Shown here: piece after piece, positions 28,438 to 43,670 of the stretch | Numbering within the stretch: the first letter of the stretch is position 1 | How the letters are laid out: each line of letters begins with the position of its first letter | Assembly (NCBI GenBank): GCA_003342895.1 | Contig: PTFA01000318.1 | Coordinates: 352,588-416,587, forward strand | Reading direction: 5' to 3' | Length of the DNA stretch: 64,000 nucleotides | Source of the DNA: Casuarius casuarius | Taxonomy: Eukaryota; Chordata; Aves; Casuariiformes; Casuariidae | The notes under the pieces: model-generated | The model's database searches: none | Seen by the model: the letters and a program-made list of their open reading frames with translations, nothing else | Told to the model about the DNA's origin: nothing | Translations under genes and position numbers: made by a program

Positions 28438-29269
28438 GTCTACCAGTGGATTATATTCTCCCCTTGGGAAAACACTTCCAAACCGTACTTGACTGCTTTG
28501 TCACAAACATACTGATCACACGATCTCAGTGGAAGACAAACGTTTCATGCTCACCCTCACTACCTTTGCATGTGAACACTGTTTAGCCGAATCAGAGTGC
28601 TCAGACTCAAATAAACTGAAATGAACTCTCTTGGTACATGTGCATTTATACACTGATAACTGCATCCAGATGAGCTGTAGTAATACAGTTATTTCAGTTG
28701 GAAAAAATTAATTAGATCCTTATCAGCAATATTTATTCTGATACAAAAGCTGTGTGTATATTCAGTAAAACAGCAAAATGGCAGTTTTTCCTGCACTCCA
28801 AGTACATAACAAACTCTTACTAACACAACTGTAAGGGCTCCCCTGCCAACAACTTTCCTAGCTATAAGCATTTTTTCCCAGGCAGGATAAGTCTAGAAGG
28901 AAACCCAAATGAAAGAAATATTTACACTGAATTCAAATTACATAAAGACTGGGGGTTCAGTCTAAATAAGGCCTATGCAATGGCTTATCCCAAGTATGAT
29001 TACAATTGCTGTGTACAGAAAACATCAGGATCAGAGGTTCTACTTTGTTATAAAGCAGAGCTCTTTTCAGCAGTTCCACTTTCCAGGGAGAGGCCCATGT
29101 TTCTTGCTGCTGAAATTCTTTGGAACAAGAGGGCCTGCAAGAAAAAAAAGCAACAGAAAATATTTAGTGAGGAGGAGAAGAAATTTCCTTAATGCTGTAA
29201 GAACAGATTTACCTGAAACAGTAGAAGGAGGATCTCTTTGAAATATGAGTTTACTTGCCTTTTTCACTC

Positions 29270-29301
29270 GCACTCTCACACCCGCACGCACACACACACA
29301 T
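29270..29301. repeat. (CA)n microsatellite
   Basis: Interrupted CA repeat containing CGCACG steps. Confidence 0.75.
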
Positions 29302-30812
29302 GCTATTCCAAGAGTGTGTTCANTCCAAGCGTGTTGCAAGTTCAATCTTGCAACAGTTTTGCAAGAAACCTTCCATCTTCCTTTTCTTTTCATGATTCTT
29401 TTGTTTTCAGACATCTGCTGCAGCCCAGTGATGCCTGTATCTCTACTAGCAATTTTTTCCCATGTTGGCCCAAGGCAACCTAACTAGTAGCCCCAGATCA
29501 ATTCCAATTCATTGCCAAAAATCAAACACTACCCCTTTGTTGATATTTTGTGGTCTTTATCCCATTGTTTGTGGGCAAAATATCTATACCATTAGATCTC
29601 CCACTGTAACTGGAGTCTTGATGACAACATTTTGCAGTTCAGGCTGCACTCTTCCAGTAACACACATTGGCAATACCTCCAAAGCAGTGTGAGAAAACAG
29701 GCCCCCAAANCTCTGCTTCAGGGTCTGTATTCATTGCTAGTCAGTCACTAGGTCAAGTTGTTACGTACAGCTCTAAGTGATCTGGGACAGATCTACACAA
29801 AAATTTTACGCACATCCCTGCCACGAGACTGAAACAGTTGTGAATAACAGAAGAGGGACCAAGCAGGGTACTTCAGAGTGTTAAATGTATTTACCTTGCT
29901 GGCCTAAAAAGGTCTGGTGTTATGAAACTTCAGAGCATGTGTTAAGATTTCCCTTTTTTTTCATGAGGGATTTGGGTAGCAGGGGGTCAGGGAGCTGGAA
30001 AGATTTCATTGTTATTAAGCCTGCTGTGGAGAAGATTTTATCATCATCATGTCTGCAGGGACATACATATATTTGAATATTTGCTGTTGGTATGAGATGA
30101 ACACTCAGAGCCTGAGAAACACTAAGCACTGGATAGAAACCTTTCTTGTATTTTGGAGATCTAAGCAAAAAATTGCTGTTCCATATTTGTTCCATGAAAT
30201 AAGAACAGGAGATTCCAAGTGATGCCTGTTCAGCAAACTTCATTAACATTAAAATTCACTGAGAAAGAAACAATGACAGCAGTAGTATTCTGGACAACAT
30301 AATAAAGGCAACACCATATAAAAAGCTGTTTCCAGAATTTAAATGCCTTCTAAGCATCAATTGCAGAATGCTAAACTGGAAACAGCTGACTGCCCCAGTC
30401 TGGGGAATAGAAGGGTGTGGGTGGGTGATCAGAGGGGACTGGCTTCCAGGCAAAATGAAGCATGAGCATGATGGTTCCCACGCAGATTCTTCCATTCTGA
30501 AGAATGACGGCACAAAGACTGTCAGCACTAAGGATAACTCATCCTCATTCATCCCAGGCAGCCTTGGAGTATCACTCAGACACAGTTTTTAGCAATGTTG
30601 ACAAAGCTTGATTTCCTTTATCCGACAGTCAGGACCATTTGTTAAATGTTAAGTTTTCCCTGACGGTATCTGTATGAAATAGAATTCCACACTGCTAAAT
30701 TTGCTATTGTGTCTTTACACTCTAAGCATTATAACATCTGAGAACTGTAATGACAGGAGAGATTTCAGTGCAGAGAAGATTATCTAACATTTAAGGAGAA
30801 TTATGATCCTTT

Positions 30813-30829
30813 AAAAAAAAAAAAAAAAA
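30813..30829. repeat. Poly(A) tract, 17 bp
   Basis: Uninterrupted A run in intergenic DNA. Confidence 0.85.
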
Positions 30830-33800
30830 GCTCTATTCTTCTGCAATTATGTGGCATATCATTAAAATGCAGAGGGCCCCTTTCTGCAGTATTTACAGCA
30901 CAAACAATTTGCATAACCCCTGAATATGCTGTTTAACTGAAACTAGTTCCCAAACATTTAATATTCAATCACTTGCATCTTCATTTGCTCTGAGAGTATA
31001 GAGTTAGGCTTGTTACTTGCCAATCCGAAGCACCATCTTGGGGTTTTGTAAACAGGTTTACTCTCCATCGGAAAACTTGGAAATGAATATTGCTTGTCTC
31101 CCCATCTTCCAGTGACTTCAGATTACATTCATTTAATTAATCCAGGACTTAAGCTATTTCTTGTCTAGGTGATTCATTACATATCTGTGAACGAGCTAAA
31201 ATGTGTATGAATAAACAACATAGTAATGTACTAGTGTTTATTTTAACACGCTACTCAGGAAAAAATTACAATCAGATTAAAAGTACTGGGGATTCGTTTG
31301 AGCAAAAAAACAAATGAAATAAACTGGCTCAAACCACAATGCTTATTATCCAGAGGAAAGGGTTTGGTGAGTTCTAGTGGTTTTCTCTAGATTTACACCA
31401 AGGGGAATACTCAAATGAGTCTAGATGTTCCTCAGCTTCTCCCTCTCAGTACTACACAGAGTAGAATCTAACTACTTCAGAGAAATGGTGATGGTCTAAA
31501 TTCACTACTGTAAAATCTGAAACTAGTTAAAAATCACTGCCTTAACTGCAACAAATGAAAAATGGAATTTGATGATAGCCCTGAATTTTTTACTATTTTC
31601 TACCAGGCAACTGAGTGAAAACAGAGACATCATTTTTATTATCATTCTGTCTATTCCCGGTCAAAATCATGAAACACTAGAGAAGATGATCAGTGAAGAA
31701 TTTGCCAAAGTAACTCTAGCTGGAAGGAAAAGCTAGAGAGAGCACACTTGCCCATTTTAACTATCCAACTTATACAGGGCAGCATCTTCTCATTGGTCAC
31801 CTCGCAAGTAGACCCAGATACGCATCCTCCCCATTGCCCGAGGAGACTCCTCTCTCCTTCCACTGGAACCCTCATTTCCTTAACCAAGGGAAGCAAGGAA
31901 AAAAAGCTATCTGTGCCTTGTGGCTAGCCATCACCCTGACCCAGAAGCTCAAACCTTATAAATCAAGCACTAGCAAACTGTCCTGAAGCAATCTCCCTCT
32001 TTTTCTTTGACAAAATGGTAGGGGTTTTTATTAAATAAAGCAGGGTAAAAAATATTATTTACTATTACTTCAATTGCAAGGTTAATTAAGACATTAAAAT
32101 TACGAACTGCCAATCAAAAAAATTAGCTCAACAAGCTTACTTCAACTCTTTAAATATAAGGAACCTACGAAAGTGTGCACTTACCTTAAACACCTTATAA
32201 CAAAGTTAGGTACCTAACTTCGTTTGGCTCCTTTAAAAATCCTAACCCAAATCAAGACTTCCTAGGATCATAGGATAGGTACCTGCATCAAGTGTACATA
32301 TACCTTACAGCGAATCTCAAACAATTTTCCCACTCACTAAACCACACTGCATTTCTTCACTGTGTGATTTTATCATAGTACTTGTCAGCATTGCAAATAC
32401 GGAATGACAGGATACCAGGATGGAAACCAGCGCCGGTGGAGGGAATAAAAACCCAATATAGCAAGATTTGTTTACTTCAGAAAACCTGGACAAAGAAACC
32501 ATAGTTTTATAAAACAGTGCATCTGTCAAGCTTTAGGGCTCTTAATAATTCATCAAAAATTTCATGGCTACATTGATAAAAAGCACCAATCCCTTATAAA
32601 TTCACTTTCCTGATTTAAATGTGTTGAAATTTGACAGGTTAATTTTCTATAGCTTCAGGCTTGCAGCATATACCATCCTTCTGTGCCTTTTTGCTCAATC
32701 TAGTATCATTTGTCCTCCCACAGCTGGCATGACACTGGCAAAAAAGAACCCTGAAGTGAGCATCAACTCTGTATTTGTGTCCTCTAATTTGACACAAATT
32801 CAATTCCATGGTCCAGCCTGATCTAGGCCAAACTTGCACTGCTGAGGGACCCAGCAATGGCTAGATCTAATACTATGAAACCACAGCCTAAACTGTCTCC
32901 TAAATCTACAAAACATGAAAAAAATGAAAAAAGTGATTAAGGANATTCTCTCAGCCACCTTTTATGTGGTACAAATCCCCCATTGGCTTGTTCCCCTCTC
33001 TTTCTTTTTTAAGAGAATACACACTTATCATCCCTCAAACTTTAAAAATAGAACAAACCTCACTTACGAAAATAGAAGCTGCTGCTATTCTCCATGCTGT
33101 GCTAAGCCTTGAAGGAACATGTAGTATTTTTATTTATCATTAGAAATAAGTCAGATCAATTAAATACAGTAAGTCCAACAATATCGAGGGAAAAAAATAC
33201 AGAATTTCTCCTCCCAGCTGGCCACACTGCTGCAAACACAAATGGCTTTGCAAAGACAACAAGTCAATAAGAGGGATTGTCCTGACACCTGACAATTTCC
33301 ATTTGGCATCCTCAGCCCAGAAAGAGAGATCAGCTAGCGAGTTCTTTCATTATTGTAAAGATCAGCAGTGTTAAACGCCGGGTTACTTCAAAGCGACACA
33401 GCAACGAGGTGGAAAAGCAGTATACACTGCAAAGGAACAGGCTGATTAAGTTCTTAAACAGCATCAAGATGAAAGACAGAAGCGAAATATTTTGATCTGA
33501 GGCCTGCCTGCCCCAGATTTTAGAGCTCTTACAGTCCAACACCTAACACGTAACTATAGCTTGAGCACCCCCATGTGTACAACAGCATATTCAAAAAATG
33601 CTTAAGCACTTTTTTTCCCTTTCCTGAAACCACAGATGCGAAATGCCAAAAATGACAGTTTGCCTTTGAAAAAGTACTGTGCGCTTCAAGGAATCCACCC
33701 TGGTAACTCAGCTTTGAATTATGAATTTGGATGAATTGAAGTCTCTAAAACAACTGCAAAAAACAACCAGGTGGATTGGCAAACAGTCTAAAATTCTCTG

Positions 33801-36429
33801 GCAGCCACTAGCGCTCCCCTCCACCGCCTTGTAAATGATGTTACATTATACTGACATTTGTATCTTCAGTGTGACAGACAACCTCATTTTCCTTGCAGTT
33901 TTTCAAGCTAGTAAGCAGAGGAAAGTTAAGAATGAAAAGCTCTCTTTCTTTCCCAAATATCAGATCTTTTGTTTTATTAATAGAAACCTAAAACAACATT
34001 CTCTATTAAAAGTTCTATTTTTTTTTGTTAATTTACACATCACTGTTTTTAGTAAAACCAAAATGGAAAACAATGAGAACAGGTGAAGAAACAGCTACAT
34101 CAAACAAAGCTTTATATCACATTACTAAAATAATCTGATATCACCCAGATAGAATACCACGCAGCCTTTTTCAAGCCAGTTAAATTTTGCTTCTCAGAAA
34201 ACACAGCAATGCTCTGTCTGATTTCTTCTCCAGAAATCAAGTTCTGCTTGCTTACTCGCAGAAAGCATGCCCTCTAACATTACGTGAACCACTTGGAAGG
34301 CCACTCACTCACAAGGCAGCATAAAGAACATGTCTTAGTGGGACTACTTCCTTTCCACAGCTAACAAGCTCTTTTGGCCTCAGATCGTTTTACTCTCTAT
34401 GTTCCCGATTCCCCTCCCAACCTTCGTCTCATCAATGTAGAATGAAAACAAAAGAATTACCTTATCATGAGTATGCATCATAGGAAGGAAAACCATACAG
34501 GTCTGATTCTCTTCACTAGAAAGAGCATCAAACATCAAGACAAGAACTTCAGTTACAGATAAAATATTCTAATAGAGTAACTATCACAGCTGAAAAACAA
34601 GGTAAGTTTTCACACACACAGCCTTTTTTTTCAGGTCAAAAATATTAAAGTCAACAAGCAACCCAGCCCTGTTTTCAGAACTTAAGCTGTTTTCAGGACA
34701 GAGAATGAAAATATATGACATGTAAAAGCTTACACTGTTAAGCGCCCTACACTAGCAAGGTGGTTATGTACCGTGTGCATGAGCAGGCCCTGCTAGTTAA
34801 ATGCATATGAAGGAAACCCTTCGTGTACTGGCTAAGTAAGGGTCAAAGTCATCGTGTATTTCAAGTGGGGCATCTTTCTTTCATCGTACATTGGAAATAT
34901 TACCAACACAACAAGACCTTCTATTTCCTCTCTCCGATATTCACCACCTTCCAAATCTAACTCTGTGGTTCACAAGAATCCTTTTTGCCTATGGAAAATA
35001 TGAAAATAGACATCCGGTCACTAACGAGCAGCAGTGACAATAGCCTGTGGAGATTTTCCGAGCCCACTGTGCTAGAATTTCAAGGGCTGCATACTCAGCA
35101 GCTCCCAACTGTGAATTATAAGAGATTTCAGAAGATCTCAGTTTTCTGTCAACTCAGTTCTTTTGAAAATCTGACCACTTTGCGGATCCTGAAAGGGATG
35201 CTAAGCTTTGTTAAAAACATCGTTCACAGTTGCTCTCCTGACAGGTACATTAGATACTGAAAATAAATCAGACTGGGTTTTGTGACTGTAATATTAAATT
35301 CCTACCTTCATGTTGAAACCCTGTGCAGGATCCAGACAGTCCTCCTGTTTCCCATCCACTTCTGTTCAGTCTACACTGCCAAGGCACTTCAGCCGTTCCA
35401 AACTTGGACGAAGTTACGCAAACCTGAAGGGGAGACAATGGGCAGTGGCTGGTGCAGCTAAGATTTCAGCTTGTTAAATCACTGCAGCTTTCTCAGTCAG
35501 GAACGCCAGTGCTGGAGACAGTCCAGATCAAGTTTTTGGCAGCTTCTAGTAACAAAAGCATCAGCATCAAGAAACAAGTAACACTGCATATAAATGGCAC
35601 CTCAGCAGTTGGCTGATAAGGTCACTAATCAATGCAAAAAAATTGTCCCATCTGCCAAAGTGTGGCATCTTCCAATACCTATCAATTACCATCTACCTTT
35701 ACAAACCACCAAAAAGTTTCTTTTATTCTCTCCACAAAGTCATACAGTACCCTCTGTATAGATAAATAGACTTCAGTTTCTACCAGTGTGCAGTGAATTA
35801 CCCTTCTATCACAGAATTTCTTCTTTCACTACCATTATTAAGGGCAGGTCAGTTTTAGAAGGTAAAAGCTCTACAATCACCAGCGAAACCATTCAAAGTG
35901 AACACCAAGCTTTTGAAGATCTGCATCAGTAATCAGGATCAAACTACAGAATTAAAATACAGTCAAGCTGGATGGCTCAGTCCTATGATATTAAACTGTA
36001 TATATAATGAAAATGATAATACTAAACATATTCTAAGAAAGGCTGATCCTCACATGTTGTCCAAGCAAAGTGAAACTGAACAATGGAATTCTTAGAAGTG
36101 TTCCATAGATTTTCTATCAGATATGCTTTNTCGGTGTGAAAAGTGTCCTTTCAAATGACTGGAAACATTAACATGAAAATTCAAACACGTAAAACAATTT
36201 TAACATGAAGCGAAAGTGTAGTCTCACCTCAAGTTATCCCTTCTATTCTTTCCATTGGCAGAANATGAGAAAAAAAAAGGGGGGGGGAAAGGAAGATAAG
36301 ACCATGGCAAAAAATGTTTCCATTAAAATTTCCAAGTGAATGCAAATGTCTTCCCGGGTTTTGGTTCAGCTTATTAGCAGGGGAGAAAATATGTATGTAT
36401 GGAAGTGTGAGTGNGCACAGGTTTGTATG

Positions 36430-36482
36430 TATGTGCGTGTGTGTGTATATATATATATATNTGTATATACATATATATGCAC
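36430..36482. repeat. (GT)n-(TA)n compound microsatellite
   Basis: GT repeats pass into TA repeats with one N inside, then TGTATATACATATATATG. Alternating purine-pyrimidine sequence, able to extrude or slip. Confidence 0.85.
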
Positions 36483-38584
36483 ACCATTTTTCCATCAGAT
36501 GCCTTTCACTTCTCCAGAAAAGGAAAATCCTTCTCCCTCCTGCCTCCCTTCTCTGTCTTAGCAATTGCTTTACATTAGCACTCTCCAGACAACATGGACC
36601 AGGGGAAGAAATAAGAATGGAACCATTTTAATAATAGATAGCCTCAGGTAAGTCACGGTCTGCTCACTGCGGAAGAACTTCAAGTCTAGATTGTTTGTAG
36701 GCTTCTGATACATCAGGTCCTGCATGCCTGAGAAATCATCTTCTCCCAGTACCACAGCACAATAGGTAAGATTAGACTGGATATTTACACAGCCAATAGT
36801 TGTTCACTACTACAGTCCTAACCCTGACAGCACCCTTCCTCTGACAGGTGACCTGAGAAAACCAACTTAACCAATTTCCTTTCCCACTTGCTTCCTACGT
36901 AAAAACTGTTAACTCTTTGGGTCAGGCATTCTATTGCTACATGAATGTTCAATGTTAACTAGGTGAATTCACTGAACCACTTTTGAAAGAACTGAAGTTT
37001 AACTACAGGAGCAGTTACACCATCAAAATTTCCTGAAATTACACCCACATTATTCAGAAAGAACTAATCCTAAGTCACTTTCTAGAAATTCAAGACCAAA
37101 AAGGCTTGAAGAATCATCATCTTTCTATTTTCCTATTTTATTCAAAGGTGCATTTTAAAGAAGAGTTACAGGAAGCTTATCACATTTCATTACAATACAT
37201 AATTTATTCCCCATGGAAGAACAAAAACAAACATTCTGGTCAGCTAAGACGTATACAGGAATCTGAACATCTAGATAAAACAAGTTATCCTTTGCTTGAA
37301 AATTCACTTGCCTAAGTCATTTCACTCGGCTCCATCTTATTGCTACACGAAACTTGCACGTGCACTGTGGTAAAATGCCTAAGCACCTGACCCACCACAA
37401 CATGAACCAATTGGAAAATCCCATGAAATATATCTGTCCAATANTGGCACAAAGTACCCCAAGGGTTGCCCAGCCACTGACCTCTCCGGCTCCATTATAG
37501 TAGCATAGCCTAAGCATCCCAAGTAAAAGCAAAATAAAAAATTATAGCCTACATTGTCTTTTGTCAATATTATGTCCTCTCAGTTTGTCTTTGTAGAAGT
37601 ACCTTCTGTGCTGCATTAGTATTAATGAAAACCTTCCAACAGCTTGTCAAGTTTCCAAGCATGCTCTGGATTATAGCTTTGGAATAGTAAAGCAGTACAG
37701 ACAGTGAAGGCACCGACTTACACTCTCCATACAGGACACGCNTTCTGTGACAGGATATTCCAGCAATTTTAAGCTCTATCAGTACAGAATGTATTCACTG
37801 AAGTTGTACCTAGTTGAATATGACTAGACTGATTTCAGTTGCGTTAGTCTAGCCTTCCCCCGTGTAGCTGCTACTTAAATGACCCTCTTCTAGAACTGAG
37901 TTTCATCTAAAACAATGCTATAGGAAGTGCCTGCCCAAATACATTCATCAGAGGGACCTGATTTTCTTTTAACTTGCATTGCTGGACCTTGGGTGTGATT
38001 CTATGAGATGATCAGAGTAAGACCAGTGTGAAACAAACATGAATAAATGGAGAAATGAGCATCTGGATTAGTAGACTACTGTAACCACATACTGCTAAAA
38101 CAGCACCAAAAATTTGCTCATATGGTAAAAGCAATCCAGTTCTTACAACTAACTTAGAGAAGTTCACGCTTAAGTTTTATACAAGCANAAATTTCCATCT
38201 GTACACAAATTCTCACATTTCTTTGGTGCACAACCTGCTCAGACCTGAAACTGACAGCTTGTAATACAGAAAAATTCATAAAATACCAGATAAACCACAA
38301 CAAAGGCTAGGAAAAACTTTATTTGAATTCAGCAACCTTTTTGCTGCAATCCGATTCCAAGGGATTTCAGAAATAAGCAAGTAACAATGAAATGGTAGCT
38401 GATATATCAAATTAGTTGTTTGAAGGCATTTAATATAATCGCTTACCGCTGCTGAACAGAGCCCCACATTTAAGTCAGTGCCTGACAAAGACGTACTCGT
38501 TGCGCTATAATTTATCCATGCCTTTTCCATGACGGTAACAAGGACCTGCTGGCTNTTCAGTATACACATGATTATATGCGCATA

Positions 38585-38655
38585 CGAATATATATATATA
38601 TGTATATATGAACATATATGGTGTACATATATGTGCATATATCTGTATATCTCTA
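38585..38655. repeat. (TA)n-rich microsatellite
   Basis: Imperfect TATATG/CATATA tract of about 70 bp with local dyad symmetry. Confidence 0.85.
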
Positions 38656-41600
38656 ACTACCTATATGAAATATGCTGTCTATACATGCTACATATTGCTT
38701 TCTCCAGCACAGACATTACCCGGAAGGAAACAAAGATGCCTCTTCCTCTAAACCCTAGTGTGACCTGAATCTTAGAAAGTAGCAGACTTCCAAATACATC
38801 TAAATGAAAGGCAAATTTAACACAGCCCATCTTATGCACTAAACCTTGAGAGTCCCAGAAAAGTAGTTAATCTGTGTGAGATACTTTCCAGCAAACAGTT
38901 TCAAGGCCCACTTTCTGTTTCCCAAGAAATTCTATTTTATTTTTTACTACGGAAAAAATATATATGGTTTAAGTGCCCACCCAGAAGTTTCAGCATGCTT
39001 TGTTCTTGAGCTGGAAACATGAACAAATTTCAGATCGACCATGCTAGAAAGGTGAAAAAAGGCTTTTTCTTCCTGAACTGCATGGAGTACCAGCTCCCCC
39101 TACTGCCTGCTTACCAGTCTAAAACTCACTCCACCTCCAGAAAATACTCTTTTTCCGACTCCTTCAGCAGACACATAACGACAACCTGACACTTGAGAAG
39201 ATCTGTAACATCCTCTGAAAATCTAGAGACACTTTTCTACATCTGTTGCAACTCTGGAAAGGGCTTGATTACAGCAGTTCTGAGCCCAAGCCATGAGAGC
39301 CTCCTCACCCAGGGTTTTGAGTTTTCTTGTCACTTTCTCAAACTTGTAAACAAGCTGTTCTCCTGCTACACTGAAAAAATTGTCCTTCTCCTGTATTTGA
39401 GAGTCATTCTGCCCCTTTTCTTCCTTTAATCTTGCGCCTTACATAAGAAATGATGTGCACTGAAAGGACCGAGCTGCTTTTGGCTTAAGGTGCAATGAGT
39501 GGAAATATGCACTGACCTTGTCACATCTCCAATGCGGTTTTCAAGACTGTGAAAAACAGTTGCATTATAGCTGCATTTAAGTTATTTTCTGCTTAGATAC
39601 AATATTTTTTGTGCCCCTGTTTAATGTACAGTTTCACACACACAATGGCTTTTTGGCATAAAAATATCCTGGCAACATACGGATGTAGCTATACTACTAA
39701 TGTTGTATGATTCATAACCATGCAAAAAAACATCCATGGGAAAACCAGCCAAATCTGTTCAAGTACAGCACCATTAGTATGAGTGCATCTGCATTTTCTT
39801 TCTCCAGAATCACTGCATCAGTCAGAAACCATATGTCTTCATACCTGTAAAGTTACAGCTGTACTCATGTAACACGGTAGACAAAATGTTGCAGCATATT
39901 TTCACTGGTACGAATTAGACTGATTAATATCCTTGTATGGAAAATTAATTTTTGATATCCTTTTCAAAGCTAAAAGGCCTTTGCCAAGGTGCTAAAATGC
40001 CACTGTGGGAGAAACAGGATTCTACAATTTCATCAGGCAACAAAAGGTTAAGTGGCTGACCCAGGAAAATCGTGATAAGGTTAACATATACAGATAACAG
40101 GGTTTGTAAGCATACTGTACAAGTAATTTTCTTTGAGTTTCACTAGACCTAAATTAAGGCAGAATTAGGCAAAGAATGTAAGTTTATAATTATTTTAAAA
40201 TTAAAGGGCTTTAAATTTAGTAAGGTTGGAGTTTTCATGGGCTTTTGAGGTCAAGATTTCTTTTTAAGAGAGGTTGTCAGCATTGCCAACATATACACAT
40301 AATTTTATACTTCTTGCACCAAGACTTAAAAAAAAAAATCCATCACATAAACATCTCTCCACTAATCTACACAAGTAACAAATATTAGAGCAAAGTCTTC
40401 TATTCAAGAAAAAAGATAAATAGGCACTTAACAAATTAGAGGAGGAAAAGAGGGATCAAAGATGTATGATAATTTACAATTACCTCAAGATGGAAGAAAC
40501 GTTCTTATAAAATGGAGCCCTCTCCTGTTCCTCCTCCCTAAAGAGATAAAGTCTAGGTAATGTACACAAAATGCCGTTGCTGTTTTTGGATTTCTTTTCT
40601 CTTACTAGTTCAAAGACTAATAATATACTGACAGGTATACAGCACAGCTTATCATTGTTTTTAGACATGCTTTAAGATACTTTTAGGAAGCACAGTTAAT
40701 AGAGTTCTGAGAGAAACGGAGGGAAAGTAGGTGGCAAGTACACAAACCATAGGGTAACAAAATTTCATTAGGTTCAGTCACGGAGTGCCACATGGATATT
40801 CTCTGCACTGAATACATCATGCCTTGATGTTAACAGACCAATATAGTGAGCTCACTTATGCTATCCTTGTAAACAACTGGTCTGGTGCTTGTAAGGCAAG
40901 GTTGGCTACTTCCGATTTATTAATCTACACAAGAAACTCCATTTTTGTTTTAGATCACTCAGTGTATAGCTCTTACAGCTGCAGAGAAGCATTAAAGTAC
41001 AGATTAATACAGAACTAAAACCCAAATACAAAAAAGGCAGCCACAACATTTTTTTTGTTTCAGAGTCTCACAATACTGAAAAACACACCATGGCTTTCCT
41101 TAAGGACCTAAGCATGATTATTCAGCACTTAGTGTTAATTTTAAGGCAAATAAAAAGAATCTGAAAAAAGCCATTATATACTTGTTGTGCACTCTGACAG
41201 CTGACTTTCTTATTAAAGTTCAAGTTAAAAAACTGCTGATTCTCTTGATCTTAGAATTCTCGGCAAACATATATTTTTTTTAATTTTAAATCATGGAATC
41301 GTGGGACAGAGGCTTGGAGAAAGATATGAGGAGTTTGTGTGTGTATGTATATACGCACATATGTATCTATGAAGGTACATATAGTGTCTCTCAACCAAAA
41401 AATAGAAGCTTTTTCCTCCTTTCCAGCCTCATCCCTTGCTTGCTAAGGGCTTGTGGTATCAGCTCTCAGACAAGACTGAAATATGTCTGAGGCATGTGGA
41501 TTTCTTCAACCTATGGTGCAACATTTACTTCCTGTCTTATAGTTTATTTTACTATTTGTCCTGTCTTTTTTCTTCAACAGTTTTCAGACAGTTTTGTGGC

Positions 41601-43579
41601 TGAAATTCATGAATTGTCTGTCATGCCTGGGATGTTATTTAACAATCCTTTTTTCCAGATTTTTCACCCACTATGTTGGAGTAGAAACAGTTGCTGAATT
41701 GTACTTGTTTCTGCTACTGTTTAAAGGTCAACATAAAGTTGCTAAGTGATCCCTGGGGTTTATGGAGCTGACTTCTACTTTCTGGGGCTTTTTTGCAATG
41801 CTAGGAAAAACAATTTAGAAATTCCAGTGCTTTTGATTCTGACAAGTATTTGAAGAATTTTTGCAGCAGTATCTGTCAGAAATTCAGAAATTTAAACACA
41901 CATAGATTAGAAATGTGCTTTGTTTTACAGATAACTTATGGTTAGGGAAGATTTTGACAGATACTACTAACTTATTCAAACGTAGAAAATGAAGAGATCT
42001 GAGCTACTGTCTACTCCAGCGATAAACTGAAAAGTTAAGACACTTTTTCAGCCAGCAGGAAACAAAATGAGGTAGCTCGGTAGCTACTGTAATGCAAGGG
42101 TGTGGCTGCAGACATGAGAAGCTATAGTCTGTATTTAGGGCCAGAACACCATGCCAACTTACATTATGCCTGGACTACTCCTACATAATTCAGAAATAAA
42201 AGTATCAGTACAAGCTATCAGTGCTTTATTGGGAGAGATAGAATTTTCAGTCTGTAATTATGACTGCTTCAGCCTGATCCATAAACAAAAACATCCTCAC
42301 TTCCTTCAGTCTGCTCTGATGCCTTGTGCCAGGCAGTGAAAGGAGGATTGCTACGCAGGAAATCCTTAAACAGTTCTTTTTCTCAGTGGTCCCCTGTAGT
42401 GACAAATTCCATAAGCATTTGCATGTTATGAAGTGAGGAAAAAAAGGAAAACTATTCCTTTCTTCTGTTTTATTCCTCCCTAGTTTGAGTGACATCTACA
42501 AAATACATCCTACAAAAAATTGCCAACGTTTCTGACAAAGATAAAGCAGAACACTAAACTGCAGTAAAAGCCAGATACGTTACTCTGAGAACAGCTAAAT
42601 TCTGAGGAAAAAAATTTTGTCACCTCAAGATCTGGAACAGCTTAAACAAGGTACACAATGCAGTTCATTTCATCATGGGAAAATTTTGGACCCGCAGATA
42701 ATCATAACTGAGTGCACTATGAAATTTATCTCTGCGATCCACTTCAGTTGAATCATCTCCTCTGAGATGCATCTCAAAAGAAACAAAAGAACACTTTTCT
42801 CTGAGTATCTCTTTTTAATTAGAGGTACAATATTTTTCCAAAATGTCCAGGAAACTCAAACTGTTATCTTCGTAACAGATATGTATATTAATAAAGCAAT
42901 CCTACCTCGTCTTGAAAATGAACATAATCCTCTCTATAAAATTCTTCGGGTCAGGTCAGTTGTGTGAAGCATGGGCTGTGCTCTGCTCTCCACCATGATA
43001 GATCATAAGTCTTTTACTACATTCCGGGTTTCTGAGGAACAGCAATTCCAATTGTCATAATGTCTGTCCACAAAAAGGATAATCAAATGTTCTATGTCTT
43101 GCATTACTCTTCACCAGATCTTAGCTGATTTGAAACTCTTTGGCCAGAGAAGCCCAGAATGCTGTCCTCCCAAAAGAAAGGTGTTAAATGTTTAAATAAT
43201 TTGGGTCTTATATCCTTCTTTCTCAACAATACGTAAAATTGATGAGGTTTTTTTCCCACTTTTAATATGAATTTGGATTTGGTTCACCTCATATCCTTAG
43301 TTCCAATAACAATAAAAAAAAAAATCAGTAAACACCAGAGAAAAGTTTGAGCTTCTTTCCACAGAAGAATAGCAAAGTTACAACCACAAAATAGTTCTGG
43401 CCTTCTGGGACTTCTACTCTGCAGACACGGAATCAATTATGCACACATTATATCTCTGCAAGCTTTGTCTACTTATTAAAGGTAAGGAGCAAGGACAGAA
43501 ATATTCTATCAGTATTTTCTAAACTTAAAACTTCAGCCCAAAACTGCAAATATTTTATAAATTTGGGAAGTGTTGTTGC

Positions 43580-43670
43580 CAATTTAACTGATGGAGTAAA
43601 TAAGATGCAAGTGACTTGCCAGTCAAACAGGGCACAGGAGTTGGTCAGAATCAGCCTGCACGGTTCAAAC
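43580..43670 (-). mobile_element. Possible MIR-like remnant
   Basis: 'aactgatggagtaaataag' followed by 'gcaagtgacttgcc' resembles the reverse complement of the MIR segment that begins with a GAGGAAACTGAGG-type stretch and continues into the core. Strongly decayed and matched by eye. Confidence 0.35.

Noticed and set aside
32260..32290. CR1-terminus-like 'aggatcataggatagg'
   Set aside because: Only a short resemblance, with no adjoining CR1 3' UTR sequence.
34985..35260. 91-codon plus-strand frame
   Set aside because: No similarity recognised, no splice or promoter context, length compatible with chance.
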